Assembly: GCA_030180135.1 (NCBI GenBank)
Contig: CM058235.1
Location: 14,904,720-14,968,719, forward strand
From: Orychophragmus violaceus
Taxonomy: Eukaryota > Streptophyta > Magnoliopsida > Brassicales > Brassicaceae
Length of the DNA stretch: 64,000 bases
Direction of reading: 5' to 3'
Positions 10,601 to 21,447 of the stretch are shown one piece after another. Below the pieces are notes generated by a model, which was not told the DNA's origin, ran no database searches, and saw only the letters and a list, made by a program, of their open reading frames with translations. Position numbers and translations under genes: made by a program. Numbering within the stretch: position 1 is the first letter of the stretch; every line of letters starts with the position of its first letter.

Positions 10601-12712
10601 GTTTTTCTAGGATATTCATTTGGATACAAAGGTTACAGTGTCTTGCATCTAGATACAAATTTGATCTTAGTTTCTCGAAATGTGATTTTCATGAGATAAA
10701 ATTTTCTTTTAAGAAAGATGCTCCATTCTTACCTGTTGACGATTTGTTTACTAGACCTATAATGCCTTTGTCGAGTCCTCTAGTTCTTGATGATTTGTGT
10801 TTTGTTCCTCACACACCTAGTTCACATGATATTCCTGATGCATTTATACCTTCATCATCATCATTGGACAATTGTGCACACAATTCTAGTGCTTTACCCA
10901 TATCACAAAAGTCTGTTACAGCTGCTGGAGGACATAAGACACTGAATATTTCCTGGCCAAAACGACAAGGTAAAGCTCCAAAATACTTATCTTATTATCA
11001 TTGTTAACTAAAACATAGTTCTAAACCACCTTCTTCTTTCATTATTTTTACTTTTATCTTCTATCCTTGACTATTCAAAATTGAGTCAACCCTATCAATC
11101 CTTTTTTTTCAATCACAGTTGAACCAAAGCCTAAAAAGTTAAAGAAGCTATACTACATTCTTCTTGGAATAAAGTTATGAATGTGGAAATTGATGCTCTT
11201 GAAGGATTTAACACATGGTCTGTAGTTTCATTACCTCATTGTAAACATGTGATAGGTTGTAATGAGTTTATACTATTAAATATAATCCAAATTGTTCGAT
11301 TGAGAGGTAAAAAACATACTTATTTGCAAAAGGATATACAAAACAAGAAGGGTCGACTATATTGAAGCATTCTCACTTGTTTCTAAGCTTTCTAGTGTCA
11401 AAATTGTGTTAGGATTGCCATCATATTATGGTTTGTCTTTGACTCAAATGGATGTCACTAACGCTTTTTTTGCATGGAGATTTGGATGAAGATATTTTTA
11501 TGAGTTTGCCACATGGATATACTCCAACTAATGATGGTCTTCCTCCTAATCCAATATGTCGCTTACATAAGTCCCTTTATAGTCTGAAGCAAGTTTCACG
11601 CCAATAATACCGTTGCTTTTCCACTGTTGTGCTGCAAGCTGGTTTTGTCCAATCTCAAGGAGAACACTCTTTTTGTTAAAGCTAATGGTAGTTATATTAT
11701 TGCTTTAGTGGTTTATGTGGATGATATCTTAATCGTTTCAAACGATGATATCCAGTTACAACATCTCAAAGATATTCTTCATAATGTTTTCAAGATAAAA
11801 GCCATGAGGGCACCAACATTTCTTTTTTGGGATTGAGATTGCTCAAAACAGTATATGTATATCAGTTTGTCGACATAAATATGCTTTGTACATTCTTGCC
11901 CATACATGGAAGTTTGCATGCAAGACATTTTTTGTACTTATGGATCCTACAATTAAGCTAAGCAAGGAAATATATACTCCTTTAGAAAATGACACCCCTT
12001 ACCGTGAGCTAATTAGACGTTTGTTATATATGACAATCACAAGCTCAAATATAACTTTTGCTGTCAATAATTTGAGCCAATATCTTTTCTGACGGATGTA
12101 TCCTTCAAACTGCTTATCATGTTCTGAGATACGTCAAATCTTCTTTGGCTCAAAGATTATTATATGCTGCTTATTAAAATATATATCTTAATGTTTTTAT
12201 TGATGCAGGCTGGACAACATATTTTGATTCAAGATGTTTCATCACTAGATTCTGCATCTATCTCAGCAAATTTTTTTATCAGTTGAATGTTAAAGAAAAA
12301 ATAAACAATCAACAAATATAGTACTGAGCATAATATAGAAGTATGACTCTTGCTATATGTGAACTACTTTGGCTTCATCAACTTCTTGTGGATTTACAAA
12401 TATAAATAAAAACTCCGACTAAGTTTTTCTGTGACAACAAATCAGCAATGCACATTGTCATAAATCAAGTTTTCTATGAATGGATTAAATACATAAAAAT
12501 CGATTACCATACTGTTAGAAATTAAGTAAAAAAATGGTTTTATGCAATTCTTAAGAAGTATATATATATACCAGATTGGTTTAGTTAAATTAGACTCTCG
12601 ATTAAATTTTTTTTTTTACGTTAACCACATATATATATATATATATATTAAACATTTGTAGGTTGATTATAGATAATGAGAAATATACTGTTTATCACTC
12701 TCTTTATTAATA
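7689..12712 (+). mobile_element. Old, decayed Ty1/copia retrotransposon
   Basis: Two similar, diverged copies of about 200 bp at about 7689-7890 and 12513-12712 share ATATACCAGATT and TTGATTATAGATAAT and are the LTRs. Directly after the left LTR, TGGTATTAAAGC (7894-7905) is a mutated version of the initiator-Met primer-binding site TGGTATCAGAGC. Gag, zinc knuckle, protease, integrase, reverse transcriptase and RNase H traces follow in copia order. LTR divergence and dozens of stops and frameshifts mark an old insertion. I saw no clear target-site duplication. Confidence 0.8.
8166..12510 (+). pseudogene. Copia gag-pol polyprotein, heavily disrupted
   Basis: The start at 8166 (MGSLNHSTSIPYN) is a typical copia gag opening, and RNKFGFIDG is readable near 8345. 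A CCHC knuckle (CFQCGKIGHTIQKC) lies near 9045 across a frame break. The protease core near 9535-9560 reads WIIYTWATSHVC where the family has D-T-G-A, so the catalytic aspartate and glycine are lost. Integrase core and C-terminus lie at about 10080-10690 (YTPRHNSIVEHKHQHLLNVA, FGCLCFVSKYTKD). Reverse transcriptase lies at about 11180-11840 with the motif YVDDILIVSNDD intact. RNase H is at about 12190-12510 (FCDNKSAMHIV). Stops and indels separate every domain, so no protein can be made. The domain calls rest on motif recognition. Confidence 0.8.
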
Positions 12713-12746
12713 GATATGTTCTTCCATTTTTAATAGAAGTAAGTAA

Positions 12747-13277
12747 TAGATATGGGCGTTCGGTTATCTATTCAGGTATGGATCGGATTTTTTGGGTTTT
12801 CGGGTTTTCGGTTTAGGATTAGAAAACCTATTCGAATATTTTTATATATCGGGTTGGGTTCGGTTCGAGATTTATAGGCTTTGGGTCAGGTTCGGATATC
12901 CGAAATTACCATAAAATTTCTGAAAACTCAAAAACATTACTCAAAAATATTTGAGTTATCCGAAAATCCCGTAAAAAAAAAATACTCAAATTATCTAAAA
13001 GTATTCGAAAATACTCAAAAATACGTATTATCCAAAAACAAAAATAAAAACTACTCAAACTATTCATAAAATACTCGAAAGTATCAGAACTAACCGAAAT
13101 TAGATAAAACTTCATGTTATTTTGGATATCCATTCGGACTCGGTTCGGGTTTGGATTTTATCTAATACCTAAAATACTTTGATTTAAGCCACATTCAGAT
13201 ATTTTTTAAAAATTGGTTTGGATATGAATCAGAGTTTTTGGGTCGAATTCAGATTTTGGACAAAATGCTCAACCCTG
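12747..13277. mobile_element. hAT-like MITE rich in CGGATAT/GGGTTCGG motifs
   Basis: An 8-bp direct repeat flanks the element: GTAAGTAA at 12739-12746 and GTAAGTAG at 13278-13285, one mismatch. The ends are imperfect inverted repeats (TAGATATGGGCGTTCGG at left; CAGGGTTGAGCATTTTG as the reverse complement of the right end). An 8-bp duplication with this type of terminus points to the hAT superfamily. The body is full of GGGTTCGG, CGGATATCC and TACTCGAAA repeats and has no transposase. Confidence 0.6.
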
Positions 13278-13285
13278 GTAAGTAG

Positions 13286-14153
13286 TTTGCCAATATCTAC
13301 TCCCGTCTTCATTTAGTCTTATTATCAACATATAGTAGTAATAAACCGTCTACACTATGCTTATTGTTAATCTTACTTTTTCAAAGCATTAATTTAGCCT
13401 TTGTGATTGCCTCATTTTTCTTATATACACATTACAGTGATATTTACATAAATTTTAGCCCCCTTATTTCAGATTAATTATTTAGAATTTTTAATTACAA
13501 AATAAGTATTTATGAGGTCAGTACAATTTTTCATTAATTTGGTTACCTCTAATTAAGTTAATAAAAACAACAAATGTTCTAGAAAATCGAACATTTAGTT
13601 GTTTTCTTAGTTTGTTTGAAATTTTTTAAACAACATATATATAATTTGAAACGAAATGAAGTGAATATATACTTTATTTTTAATTTGATAATGGGCTCAT
13701 TGTTGGAGATAACTAAGACGTGCTACATAATGCATTTTGACTCATAATTGATTAATGAGTATATTTTTTTTTTGCCTTCCGTAATTATAGATATGGATGT
13801 ATTTGCCGATATCATACAACGTATCAATTAGTGTAGAAAGAATTATAACTATAAGAATGTGGCCTGTGGAATATGATTCCATATATAATATTAATAAGAA
13901 AGTTCATTTGTGAATGGATAAAGGCAAACCAGAAGAACATTCGTTACAGGAAAATAATATAAAATAAAAGAGAGCTTTCGTTGGTACCTCAAGAATCAAA
14001 GAAGCCCTTTTGTCCTTTCTTAATATGTCCAATGAGCTGACCAATTTCCACCAAACTTATCTCTAATATGTCCCCCAATCAAGTAATAAACCAACTCCTA
14101 ATTTTAAAATATGAGCTAAATCAAATAACCAATACCTTAACAAATAGGTGAAT
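13286..14153. other. AT-rich intergenic DNA
   Basis: No protein, RNA or repeat that I can recognise. Confidence 0.5.
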
Positions 14154-15365
14154 AAATGAATTGATGCAGAAATAAAAGGCAGTTCGCCCTAAACCTCCCA
14201 GACGCGCTTATCGAGGAGTTGCCGCCGAGCTTTTTCTTCGCCTCTCCGGTGGCCGGCGAATGGCGCTGTCGCCGCCGGAAGAGGTCTCTCTCTGTTTAAA
14301 GGGTTTTGGTGTTCGCCTGTGACCTCTCTCGCCAGGTTTCTTCGATTGGTCATCTCCCTCCTCCTGTGACCAGATCTACCTCTGCCTGTCCTTCATGGCC
14401 GCCGTGGCTCGCCTTCGTCCTTCGCCGCCTCGTCTATCATCGTCTTCGGTCTCCTCTGGTGAGACTTGTTCTCCGAGTTCCTTCTGGTGTTGGCGCGGCT
14501 CTGGTCGTCTTCCTTTGTTCACGGCTTCTCTTATGTGGAGGTGGGTCCTCTCGGGTTGATTTATCCTCGATTTGATCGGTTACAAGGTTGAGTTTTGTAG
14601 ATCGAAGGAAATTTATGGTCTGGTCTGGGTTTTAATTAGTAGAGTGTTGATGGCTTTGGTTGAATAGTTTGTTTGGTCTTGAGTTGCTGGTTTAGTCTGG
14701 TCAGCTTATAGTGAAGTCAATTCCTTTTCTAGGATCTTGGATTGTGGGTTCAATTTCTAGTCTTAGCTCTTTAGCTTGCGGTGTTATGATTTGTTGCGGA
14801 GATTGCTGTGAGTGCTTTCCACTCGGGTTTTTATCTGGTTCTTCTTGTCTCCGGTGTTTACCGGTGCTTACGGGTGGTTTGGCTTCGTAGTCCCTTTTCT
14901 GGTGAGATTTGGGTTTGGTTTTGGACTTCTATCTATGGTTTATTCGATCGCATATGAGTGCGTTTCGGCCGCATCCAGAAGAGTATTTGGAGCTATTTGA
15001 GGTTCCGTCTTGCCGGGTTATGAAGTCGTGGTTCTTTGGGTCTGGGAGTGTCTCTCAGTCGTTCTTCAGGAAGCTGCTATTATCGTTTGGTGTGCCGTGG
15101 GCAACTTCGGTATTCTCGCTCAAGACTCTTCGCAAGAGTTTGGACTCGCAAGTTTATTTTGTTATTCTAGGTTTGGATTTTATCGATCTTTGATTGTTTG
15201 GTTGTGGGTTCTAAGTTGCATGTTGGTTGGACTTTGGTTGCCTGTCTTTTGGGCTTTAGTTGCCCGTTGTGTGGGCTTTAGTTTACTATGTTTAGGATCT
15301 TGTATGAACTTTGTGTTTCAAGTTCGATAAATATAATCTATCAGTGAAAAAAAAAATGAATTGAT
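14154..15365 (+). mobile_element. 1.19-kb retroposon with 12-bp target-site duplication
   Basis: AAATGAATTGAT occurs at 14154-14165 and again at 15354-15365 directly after a run of ten A. The body (14166-15353) starts GCAGAAATAAAAGGC, is GC-rich at its 5' half (CCGCCGG, GGTGGCCGGCG) and T/G-rich later. It ends ATAATCTATCAGTG plus poly-A. The open frames inside (14306-14575, 14812-15330) have no recognisable domain and low-complexity hydrophobic composition. This is a plus-strand retroposon, probably Sadhu-like, mobilised by LINE machinery. A processed copy of an unknown transcript is the alternative. Confidence 0.75.
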
Positions 15366-15374
15366 ATGGTTGAG

Positions 15375-15425
15375 AGAGGTAGAAAGATGTTGACCAAAAA
15401 AAAAAAAAAAAAGAGGTAGAAAGAT
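15375..15425 (+). mobile_element. 23-bp retro-insertion with 14-bp target-site duplication
   Basis: AGAGGTAGAAAGAT is present at 15375-15388 and 15412-15425. Between them lie only GTTGACC and sixteen A (15389-15411). GTTGAC next to the poly-A is the same 3' end seen (as its complement) in the retroposons at 1470 and 6030. This is therefore a retroposon reduced to about 7 bp of body plus its tail, with a full-length target-site duplication. It lies ten bases beyond the duplication of the larger retroposon on its left. Confidence 0.8.
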
Positions 15426-15960
15426 AGCCTTGTCTTGATTGGGTCGCTCGATAGCTGACTACGTGTCGTTCGTATGCTTCTCGGACGACAGGTAGTTGTA
15501 ACGTGCACCTTGTGATTTTTTTTCTTATGTTGTGGACGTGTTACTTTTATCTATATTCTATCAAACTATTTTTCTCCTATATTAATGTCAGTCCATACGA
15601 TAACTTTGTATTCGTCCGGACCGCTGGGAAGTCGCAGCCTATATTTGGAAGTGGAAACCTAACGTATTTTGCGAAAAGGATGTCTGTATATTCATAGTAG
15701 GGGTAGTGTCGAAAGAAAATATAATTATACTAATAAAGTAACCAAGAAAAAAAGAGTCTTAAGAAATGATTATCATTAATTAACATAAATTAAACTCAAT
15801 TAATGACTATGGATGTCAATGCACGAGTCATCCATGACATCATAAATAAACTACGGTAACGACCCAAAACATTTATGAGCTTTCCATAATTGTGAATATA
15901 ATCAATCCATACTCATTAATTTGATCATGCACAAACATTTACATAGAAAAGTTGTGTGTG
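15426..15960. other. Intergenic DNA
   Basis: No coding signal; the open frame 15503-15697 has no recognisable domain. A short GT run followed by poly-T and poly-A lies at about 15953-15990. Confidence 0.5.
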
Positions 15961-15964
15961 TGTG

Positions 15965-16960
15965 TTTTTTTTTTTAAAAAAAAATATATATAAATATAAT
16001 ATTAATTAATCAACCCAAACCGGGAATAAAACCGGGTTTACAAGTAAATAACCAGAAATAAAATAAACCGCACCAAACCGAAAAGAGTCTAGACCGGACC
16101 GAAGACTCAATAACCTAAATGACGCTTGTTTAGAGCTCACGCCGTCATTCCGTAGCTTTGTCGCCGGCGGCAACAAATCGGAGGATTTGCGGCTTTAACC
16201 GGAGAGGCTTCCCGCGCGGCGATGGTTGCTGAACCCCGCCGACGTTCCGCCACCCGGAGGACCTGATCCTCTCTTCTTTTTTCCGGCGACGACGCACTTT
16301 ATTTAGACGCACCTACGGTCTGAACCGGTTGAAACTGCCGGAGCAAAGTTTTCTCGCCGCCATCTTCGATCTCGAGCCTCCGAGACCGGCGTACCGACCT
16401 ATCTTTACCGGCACCACAAACTCGCTTTTCACCGGCGGAGGAGGCGGCACCAAAAGATACCAACATGCAAACCTGGCAAGAACACCAGCCACCACCACCT
16501 GGTACCTCCGGAGTCGAGGAGGGCAGCTACCCCCTCCCCGAAACCTCCTCCACTCGCAACGCAAACCCTCCTTCCTCCGCCAAAGCTCCGCCGCGGACTA
16601 AAAAACCCAGATCTAAAAACTCTTCTTCCTCCTACGCACCAACCTTTCCGCCTCGTCCTCAATCGGCTTCCGAGCCGGCGACTAACACAGGCCCATCGAA
16701 TCGTCACGCTCCCGATCCCGTCCGGTGAGCTGCGGAGAATCCCTTCCACACGTTGCCGATAAAAAGAAAATCGGGCATCTTCTAGCTATTTACCCACCTC
16801 GATCTGTGAACTGAAGCTCGAAGAGAGAGGAGGCGTCTCCGGTCACCGGCAAGCAATGCCAGACGTCGGAGAAGCCTCAGGCGAACGAAACAGCAAAAAA
16901 GAAATCAGAAAAAGTTGAGAGCATTTTGGTTCGGTCGCGTGAACTCACGCGCCACCTTGG
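15965..16960 (-). mobile_element. GC-rich unclassified block, possible retroposon
   Basis: The GC content rises sharply at about 16130-16940 in an otherwise AT-rich region, and CCGGCG/CCGCC motifs resemble the body of the retroposons at 6030 and 14166. A poly-T at 15967-15978 would be its tail if it lies on the minus strand. Open frames on both strands (for example 16465-16728, proline- and serine-rich) overlap each other and show no domain, so I do not call a gene. I found no convincing target-site duplication. A captured gene fragment is another possibility. Confidence 0.35.
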
Positions 16961-17787
16961 ATTGTAGTGTTTTAAAATTTCAGATCGCAAGATGTTACAA
17001 AGAGAATGTAGCCACGTTTCATAGAGTCACTTAGGTATACATATTCCAAAGCTAAGAGCCTAAGACTAAGCTAAGCTAAAGTTTTTCCTAAATACATCAA
17101 TTAAATATGTCTTATCTCAAAGAAAACGTTGAAAGAAGTGGAGTTAGGTCCATAATTCTCATAATAAAAACAAATATTATATAATTATGTCGACATTTTT
17201 TTTTCTTTCTCTTCGTCAACTTCGTCTTTAAATATTCTTAAAAATATATATATATATATATAAAGAAGAAAAAGGGGTTTATAAAAAATCTATTGGTTTG
17301 GGTATTTCCTATTACTCCACAGAAATCCTTATTTCAAACAGAAAAAGGTCTTGCAAAATTATACAAACTCAAGAATATGAGTAAATAAAAACAAAAAGAT
17401 AAGAAGACATTTCCAGTTCCGCAATTCGGAAACCTAAAATAACCATTTGGCTTCTTGTGTTAATTTCCTTACATCATATTACAGCGAGAATTTTTCTTCT
17501 TATCAGTTGTTTTTTGCCACTAATAGACTCCAAAGCGCCAAAGTTTTGGCGGTGACAATTGAGAACTTAACTAAAACTAGTTATTATAATATATCAAAAC
17601 TAAAACAATAATAACATTTTTAATATAGTTTTTAAAGTACAAAGGTATTAATTTTTACGTATTTTGAAACAAAATATTTATAAACGTTTATCATGTTATA
17701 AAAATGTGTATAGACTTTTATTAGAAAGATCATCACATATTCTATAACGTTTCATCAAAATTTATAACATGTAATTTATAGTGTTAT
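16961..17787. other. AT-rich intergenic DNA
   Basis: No recognisable gene or repeat apart from a short TA run near 17240-17260. Confidence 0.5.
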
Positions 17788-17801
17788 CACTACAAGAAAA
17801 C
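17788..17801 (-). repeat. CACTA terminal inverted repeat (3' end of element)
   Basis: CACTACAAGAAAAC is the canonical En/Spm terminus. No matching partner (TTTTCTTGTAGTG) is seen near 37.3 kb, so the element is probably right-truncated. Confidence 0.85.
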
Positions 17802-17829
17802 ATGTCAATTATGAGGGAAGAAATCGAAG

Positions 17830-18320
17830 GTTATTCGTTGGAAATGACCATTTCCGACGAATTTCCCATCAATAAATTTTGCCAGTTTTATTTCATCGGA
17901 AAAAATATCCGTCGGTTTTTCGTCAGTAAATACCGACGAATTACCGTCGAAAAATAAACCGGCGGATTATCGATCGATTTTCGATGGAAGGAATACCGAC
18001 GGAATTCTGACGATATATTGACGACATAAACCGACGGATTATCGAGGAACTAAACCGACGGTTTAGCGACCATAACTTGACGGAATAAACCGAGGGAGTA
18101 AACCGACGGTTTACCGAGGATATATTACCGACGGTATTCCGACGGAATATTACCGGCGGTATTCCGACGGTATACCGACGGAATATTACCGGCGGTATAC
18201 CGACGGAATATTACCGGCGGTATACCGACGGAATATTACCGGCGGTATTCCGACGGCATACCGACGGTATATTACCGACGGTTTACCGAGGGAATATTAC
18301 TGACAATTTTCTGACGGATA
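17830..18320. repeat. CACTA subterminal repeats
   Basis: The region is built from short CCGACGG and CCGGCGG motifs. Between about 18127 and 18300 these become a near-tandem array with a 25-bp unit (ACCGGCGGTATACCGACGG plus AATATT) and 11-bp longer variants. In En/Spm elements such subterminal motifs are binding sites for the TNPA-type protein; that role is inferred here. Confidence 0.8.
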
Positions 18321-18440
18321 TGTAAAAATTATTAAAAATATATATATTTCGGAAATTAATTAATTAATTATTATTATAAAAATAAACACCAAAAAAATAA
18401 AATTTACTAAAATTATTCCGAAAAAGTTTTTAAATTACAT

Positions 18441-20027
18441 TCATTGGATCCCGATCCCGCTCCCGTCCCCTTTTTCTTTCCCTTTCCCTTTCCCTCCCCC
18501 TCCACCCTTGTTCGCCGGTGCGGCTCCTGGAAGATGGCCGTGCTGCATAAAGTATTCAAACCAAGCATTCATCTCTTCCAACTTCTTCTCCGTTTCTTCC
18601 TCTTTCTCTGCCATCCATGCTTCAATCCGTGTATGGCTGGCCTTCAACGCTTCGATCTCCGCTTCCTTTTCCCTTAAGACTTGGGCATAGTTCACGTCTT
18701 CTTGACGAAAATGGGAATGCGGTGTCGTGATTTTGTCCGCCAAGGTTTCCAATCCGAAAACCCGGCCTCTTCTCTTCTCAGTTTCTTGTAAAGTATTTAT
18801 GTTATTAATTTAAGTTAGAGTTTAAGTAATTATAAACTTAATCCAAATTTTATTTAAATTAAAATTTTACCTTGAGGAAGACTTCATTGATCTGTTCGTG
18901 AGGTATCTCTTCCATTGAACCGATTTCTTCGGATTGGGTAACCACCTCATCCAAACGCCTCTTCGTCGACTCAACAATTCTCCGAGCAATTGGATCCTGG
19001 ATTTCACATGTTTCCTTGTTTTTGTGGCCATCCTCGATGAGCTCAATAATATTTGGATCTCGTCCCTTCTTTTGTTTCTGCAAAAACAATTTTCGACTTA
19101 AAAAAGATCTGAACATATTGAAAATTATAAAAAAAAACGACTTACCAAGATTTTCTTCCTCGATGCGGTGCTCCTTGCTCCCGCATTATGAGTTGTGATC
19201 CCAAAACCGTTCCTTTGACTTCTACAGTTTTGGGAGTTCGTCGAAGAGGTTGCTGCGGTTGCAGGCTTACTCCAATGACGGGCCAGGCCCTTCCAAATTT
19301 CGCCGTCTTCGCTAATACCTTTGGGAACTTCATTCCTGCACCACTTCTGTTTCCATATGTTGAGGACGTTCGAGTAATGCGTTGACGCCTTCATGTGGAA
19401 CTCCTTTTTCACCAATTCGGTATATTTTCTATCCCAAGTATACTCTTGCTATAGAAAACAAAAATATTTGTTAGAATTAAAAACTTTATAAATTAATATA
19501 TAAAAAATATATAACAATGTTAACGTAGTTATTTACCGCGAATTGGCGGAACCAGTTATGCCTATCGGATAAAGGCATATCCTTGTACAACGGGTACCCG
19601 AAGTGGAGCATGATGTACATCATTCCCAAGATGCTCTTCGAGATCTTGGATTCGGTCAAAGTAAACCTAATAAGGCATTAAAAAAACAAAGGTTTATAAA
19701 TGTAAACTAAACAAGTGTGTAAATGAGAATTAAAAGTTACAAGATTTAATACCAGAAAGTTCCAGGGTTGGTCTCGTAGAATGGGTCAAGCCATTTGAGC
19801 AGCTCTCGTCCCGGCTGATCGACTAACACCAATATCTCTACGGCAATAGATGGCGTGACATACTGCGTCGCCTGAGACACAGAGTGACCCACTAGGAACC
19901 TCCGGCCGAGGCTGAGACGTTCCCGGCTGTGTATGAGATGATGGAGCCTGTGTAGGTCACAGCTGAGTCGACCGAGACCGTCGGGCTCTCGGTTGTTGTT
20001 GCTGAACCGGCTCCTCGTGTACCTCAT
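18441..20027 (-). CDS. CACTA accessory transposase, Transposase_24 (TNPA-like) family
   Basis: Five exons can be read on the minus strand: about 20027-19753 (start uncertain), 19666-19537, 19448-19146, 19077-18871 and 18776-18441. Each junction has GT/AG borders and the frame is kept throughout. Exon 2 gives SKSILGMMYIMLHFGYPLYK and exon 3 gives EYTWDRKYTELVKKEFHMKA, then WKQKWCRNEVPKGI. These match the tryptophan-rich Ptta/En/Spm Transposase_24 fold. The last exon is predicted coiled coil (EKEAEIEALKASHTRIEAW) ending in a Gly/Lys-rich tail. In En/Spm the TNPA-type protein binds subterminal repeats and helps excision; an array of such repeats lies just downstream. No stop interrupts the spliced frame, so this gene may be intact. 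The true first exon may lie upstream of 20027. Confidence 0.75.
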
Positions 20028-20039
20028 TCACCAGAAAGG

Positions 20040-20700
20040 ACATAAGCTCCTCAAAACTCAAAAAGTGTCCTTATAAACCAATCGAAAATTAAGATTCACA
20101 ATTCTATATTAAAATTATACAAAAATATTTTTTAAAAAACTTTGAAAAATCTATTATAAGATTAAAAATGTTTTAAAATTCAATAAAATTTGCACAAACG
20201 TTTTTAAAATTCAAAAAACTTCAAAAACGTTTTAAAATAAAAAAACTTTCAGAAAAACGTTTTAAAATTCAAAGTAAATTTCAAAAACGATTTGAATCTC
20301 TTTAAAAAATTTCTAAAACGTTTTAAAAATATTTCAAAATGTTTTAAATTTTTTTAAAAATTTAAAAAACGTTTTTTATAAGATAAAAACGTTTAAAAAT
20401 ACAAAACAAATTTTAAAAAAATTCCAAAAATATATTTTATGATCCTAAACATATTTCAAGCGTTTTACAAGTTTTAAAACGTTTAAAAACGTTTTCCAAA
20501 ATGTTTTAAATCGGATTGACAAACAAAAAAATGTTAGAAATCACAGTATTCATATCCAAACAATCAAAAATCCTAACAAATAATGTTCAATCAATCATTC
20601 TCAACCTAAACTAGCTTTCAAGCAAGACATGCAACCATTTCTTAATTTCTTACAACCTAAAGAAGAGATTTAAACAAAATCAATCGGTTAAATGGAGAAC
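20040..20700. other. AT-rich spacer within CACTA with AAAACGTTTT motifs
   Basis: Between about 20110 and 20510 the sequence is dominated by loosely repeated AAAACGTTTTAAAA units in both orientations, with no coding signal. It may be the 5' region or an intron of the Transposase_24 gene. Confidence 0.5.
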
Positions 20701-20859
20701 TTACATGTTCATGATGTTGGTGGCGGTCGGATGTAGAGTTTCACGGCGAGAATCCGGCGGAATTTTAGAAAGAAGCTCGGGATGGCGAGAGATGAGAGAG
20801 AGAGAGAGAGAAGTTTTAGAGAAATGGAGAAGAAGAAGTTCATTCGACAGAATTAAAAT

Positions 20860-21045
20860 CAATTTCCGACAGAAAACCGTCGAAAATTCATTTACGGTCG
20901 GTTTTCCATCGGAAATTTTGGCGGTCCAATTTAACTCGACAAATTTTGGCGATTAAGAAAAAATATTTCGTGAAAATAGGCGCATATAATTTCCGACGGA
21001 AAACCGATGAAAAAGAATTTCTGACGGTTTTCCGTCGAAAATTGA
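20860..21045. repeat. Internal CCGTCGGAAA-type repeats of CACTA
   Basis: Copies in both orientations of TTTCCGACGGAAAACCG and close variants. They resemble the motifs at the CACTA end but lie between genes, upstream of the Transposase_24 gene. Confidence 0.65.
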
Positions 21046-21060
21046 AAAAATAAAACGGTG

Positions 21061-21130
21061 GAAGGCTCAACTCGAACCCCCCACCTCAAGCATATGTTCT
21101 CTCCCCTTAAACCAGTTGAGCCATTTCATG
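21061..21130 (-). other. tRNA-like module 1 (A and B boxes)
   Basis: On the minus strand TGGCTCAACTGG (21112-21123) fits the Pol III A box TRGYNNANNNGG. GTTCGAGTT (21069-21077) fits the B box GWTCRANNC except at its last base. The two are 34 bp apart, as in real tRNA genes. The arms do not fold cleanly into a cloverleaf, so it is not a functional tRNA. It is a relic or a tRNA-derived promoter carried by the CACTA element. Confidence 0.55.
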
Positions 21131-21217
21131 TTAGTCGCTTATGATTACATAGGAATAGTATATATAGAAATTTAAAACCGACGGTTTTCCATCGTAAAGT
21201 TTTAAAATAAAACGGTA

Positions 21218-21290
21218 GAAGGCTCGGCTCGAACCCCACACCTCAAGCATATGTCCTTTTCCCTTAAACCAATTGAGCCATTTCGTGTTA
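21218..21290 (-). other. tRNA-like module 2 with perfect A and B boxes
   Basis: TGGCTCAATTGG (21269-21280, minus strand) and GTTCGAGCC (21226-21234, minus strand) both match the A and B box consensus exactly, again with a 34-bp gap. The module and about 40 bp on its downstream side (ATTACATAGAAATAGTATATA) duplicate module 1, about 157 bp away. There is no full cloverleaf and no clear run of T after it, so a true tRNA is unlikely. Confidence 0.6.
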
Positions 21291-21447
21291 GTCGTCAATA
21301 ATTACATAGAAATAGTATATATCATTACGCAATTATTTTGTTTATTAAAAAAAATAAAACCTTAACATAGTTTAATAACGAAATTAAAACATAGCATAGT
21401 ATAAAAACGAAAAATTAAAACATTGCATGAAATTAAAATAGCATAAT

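Noticed and set aside
16329..16749. Overlapping proline-rich frames on both strands
   Set aside because: High GC content opens frames on both strands; no domain was recognised.
21218..21290. Functional tRNA gene
   Set aside because: The Pol III boxes fit, but acceptor and D arms do not pair well and no T-run terminator follows.
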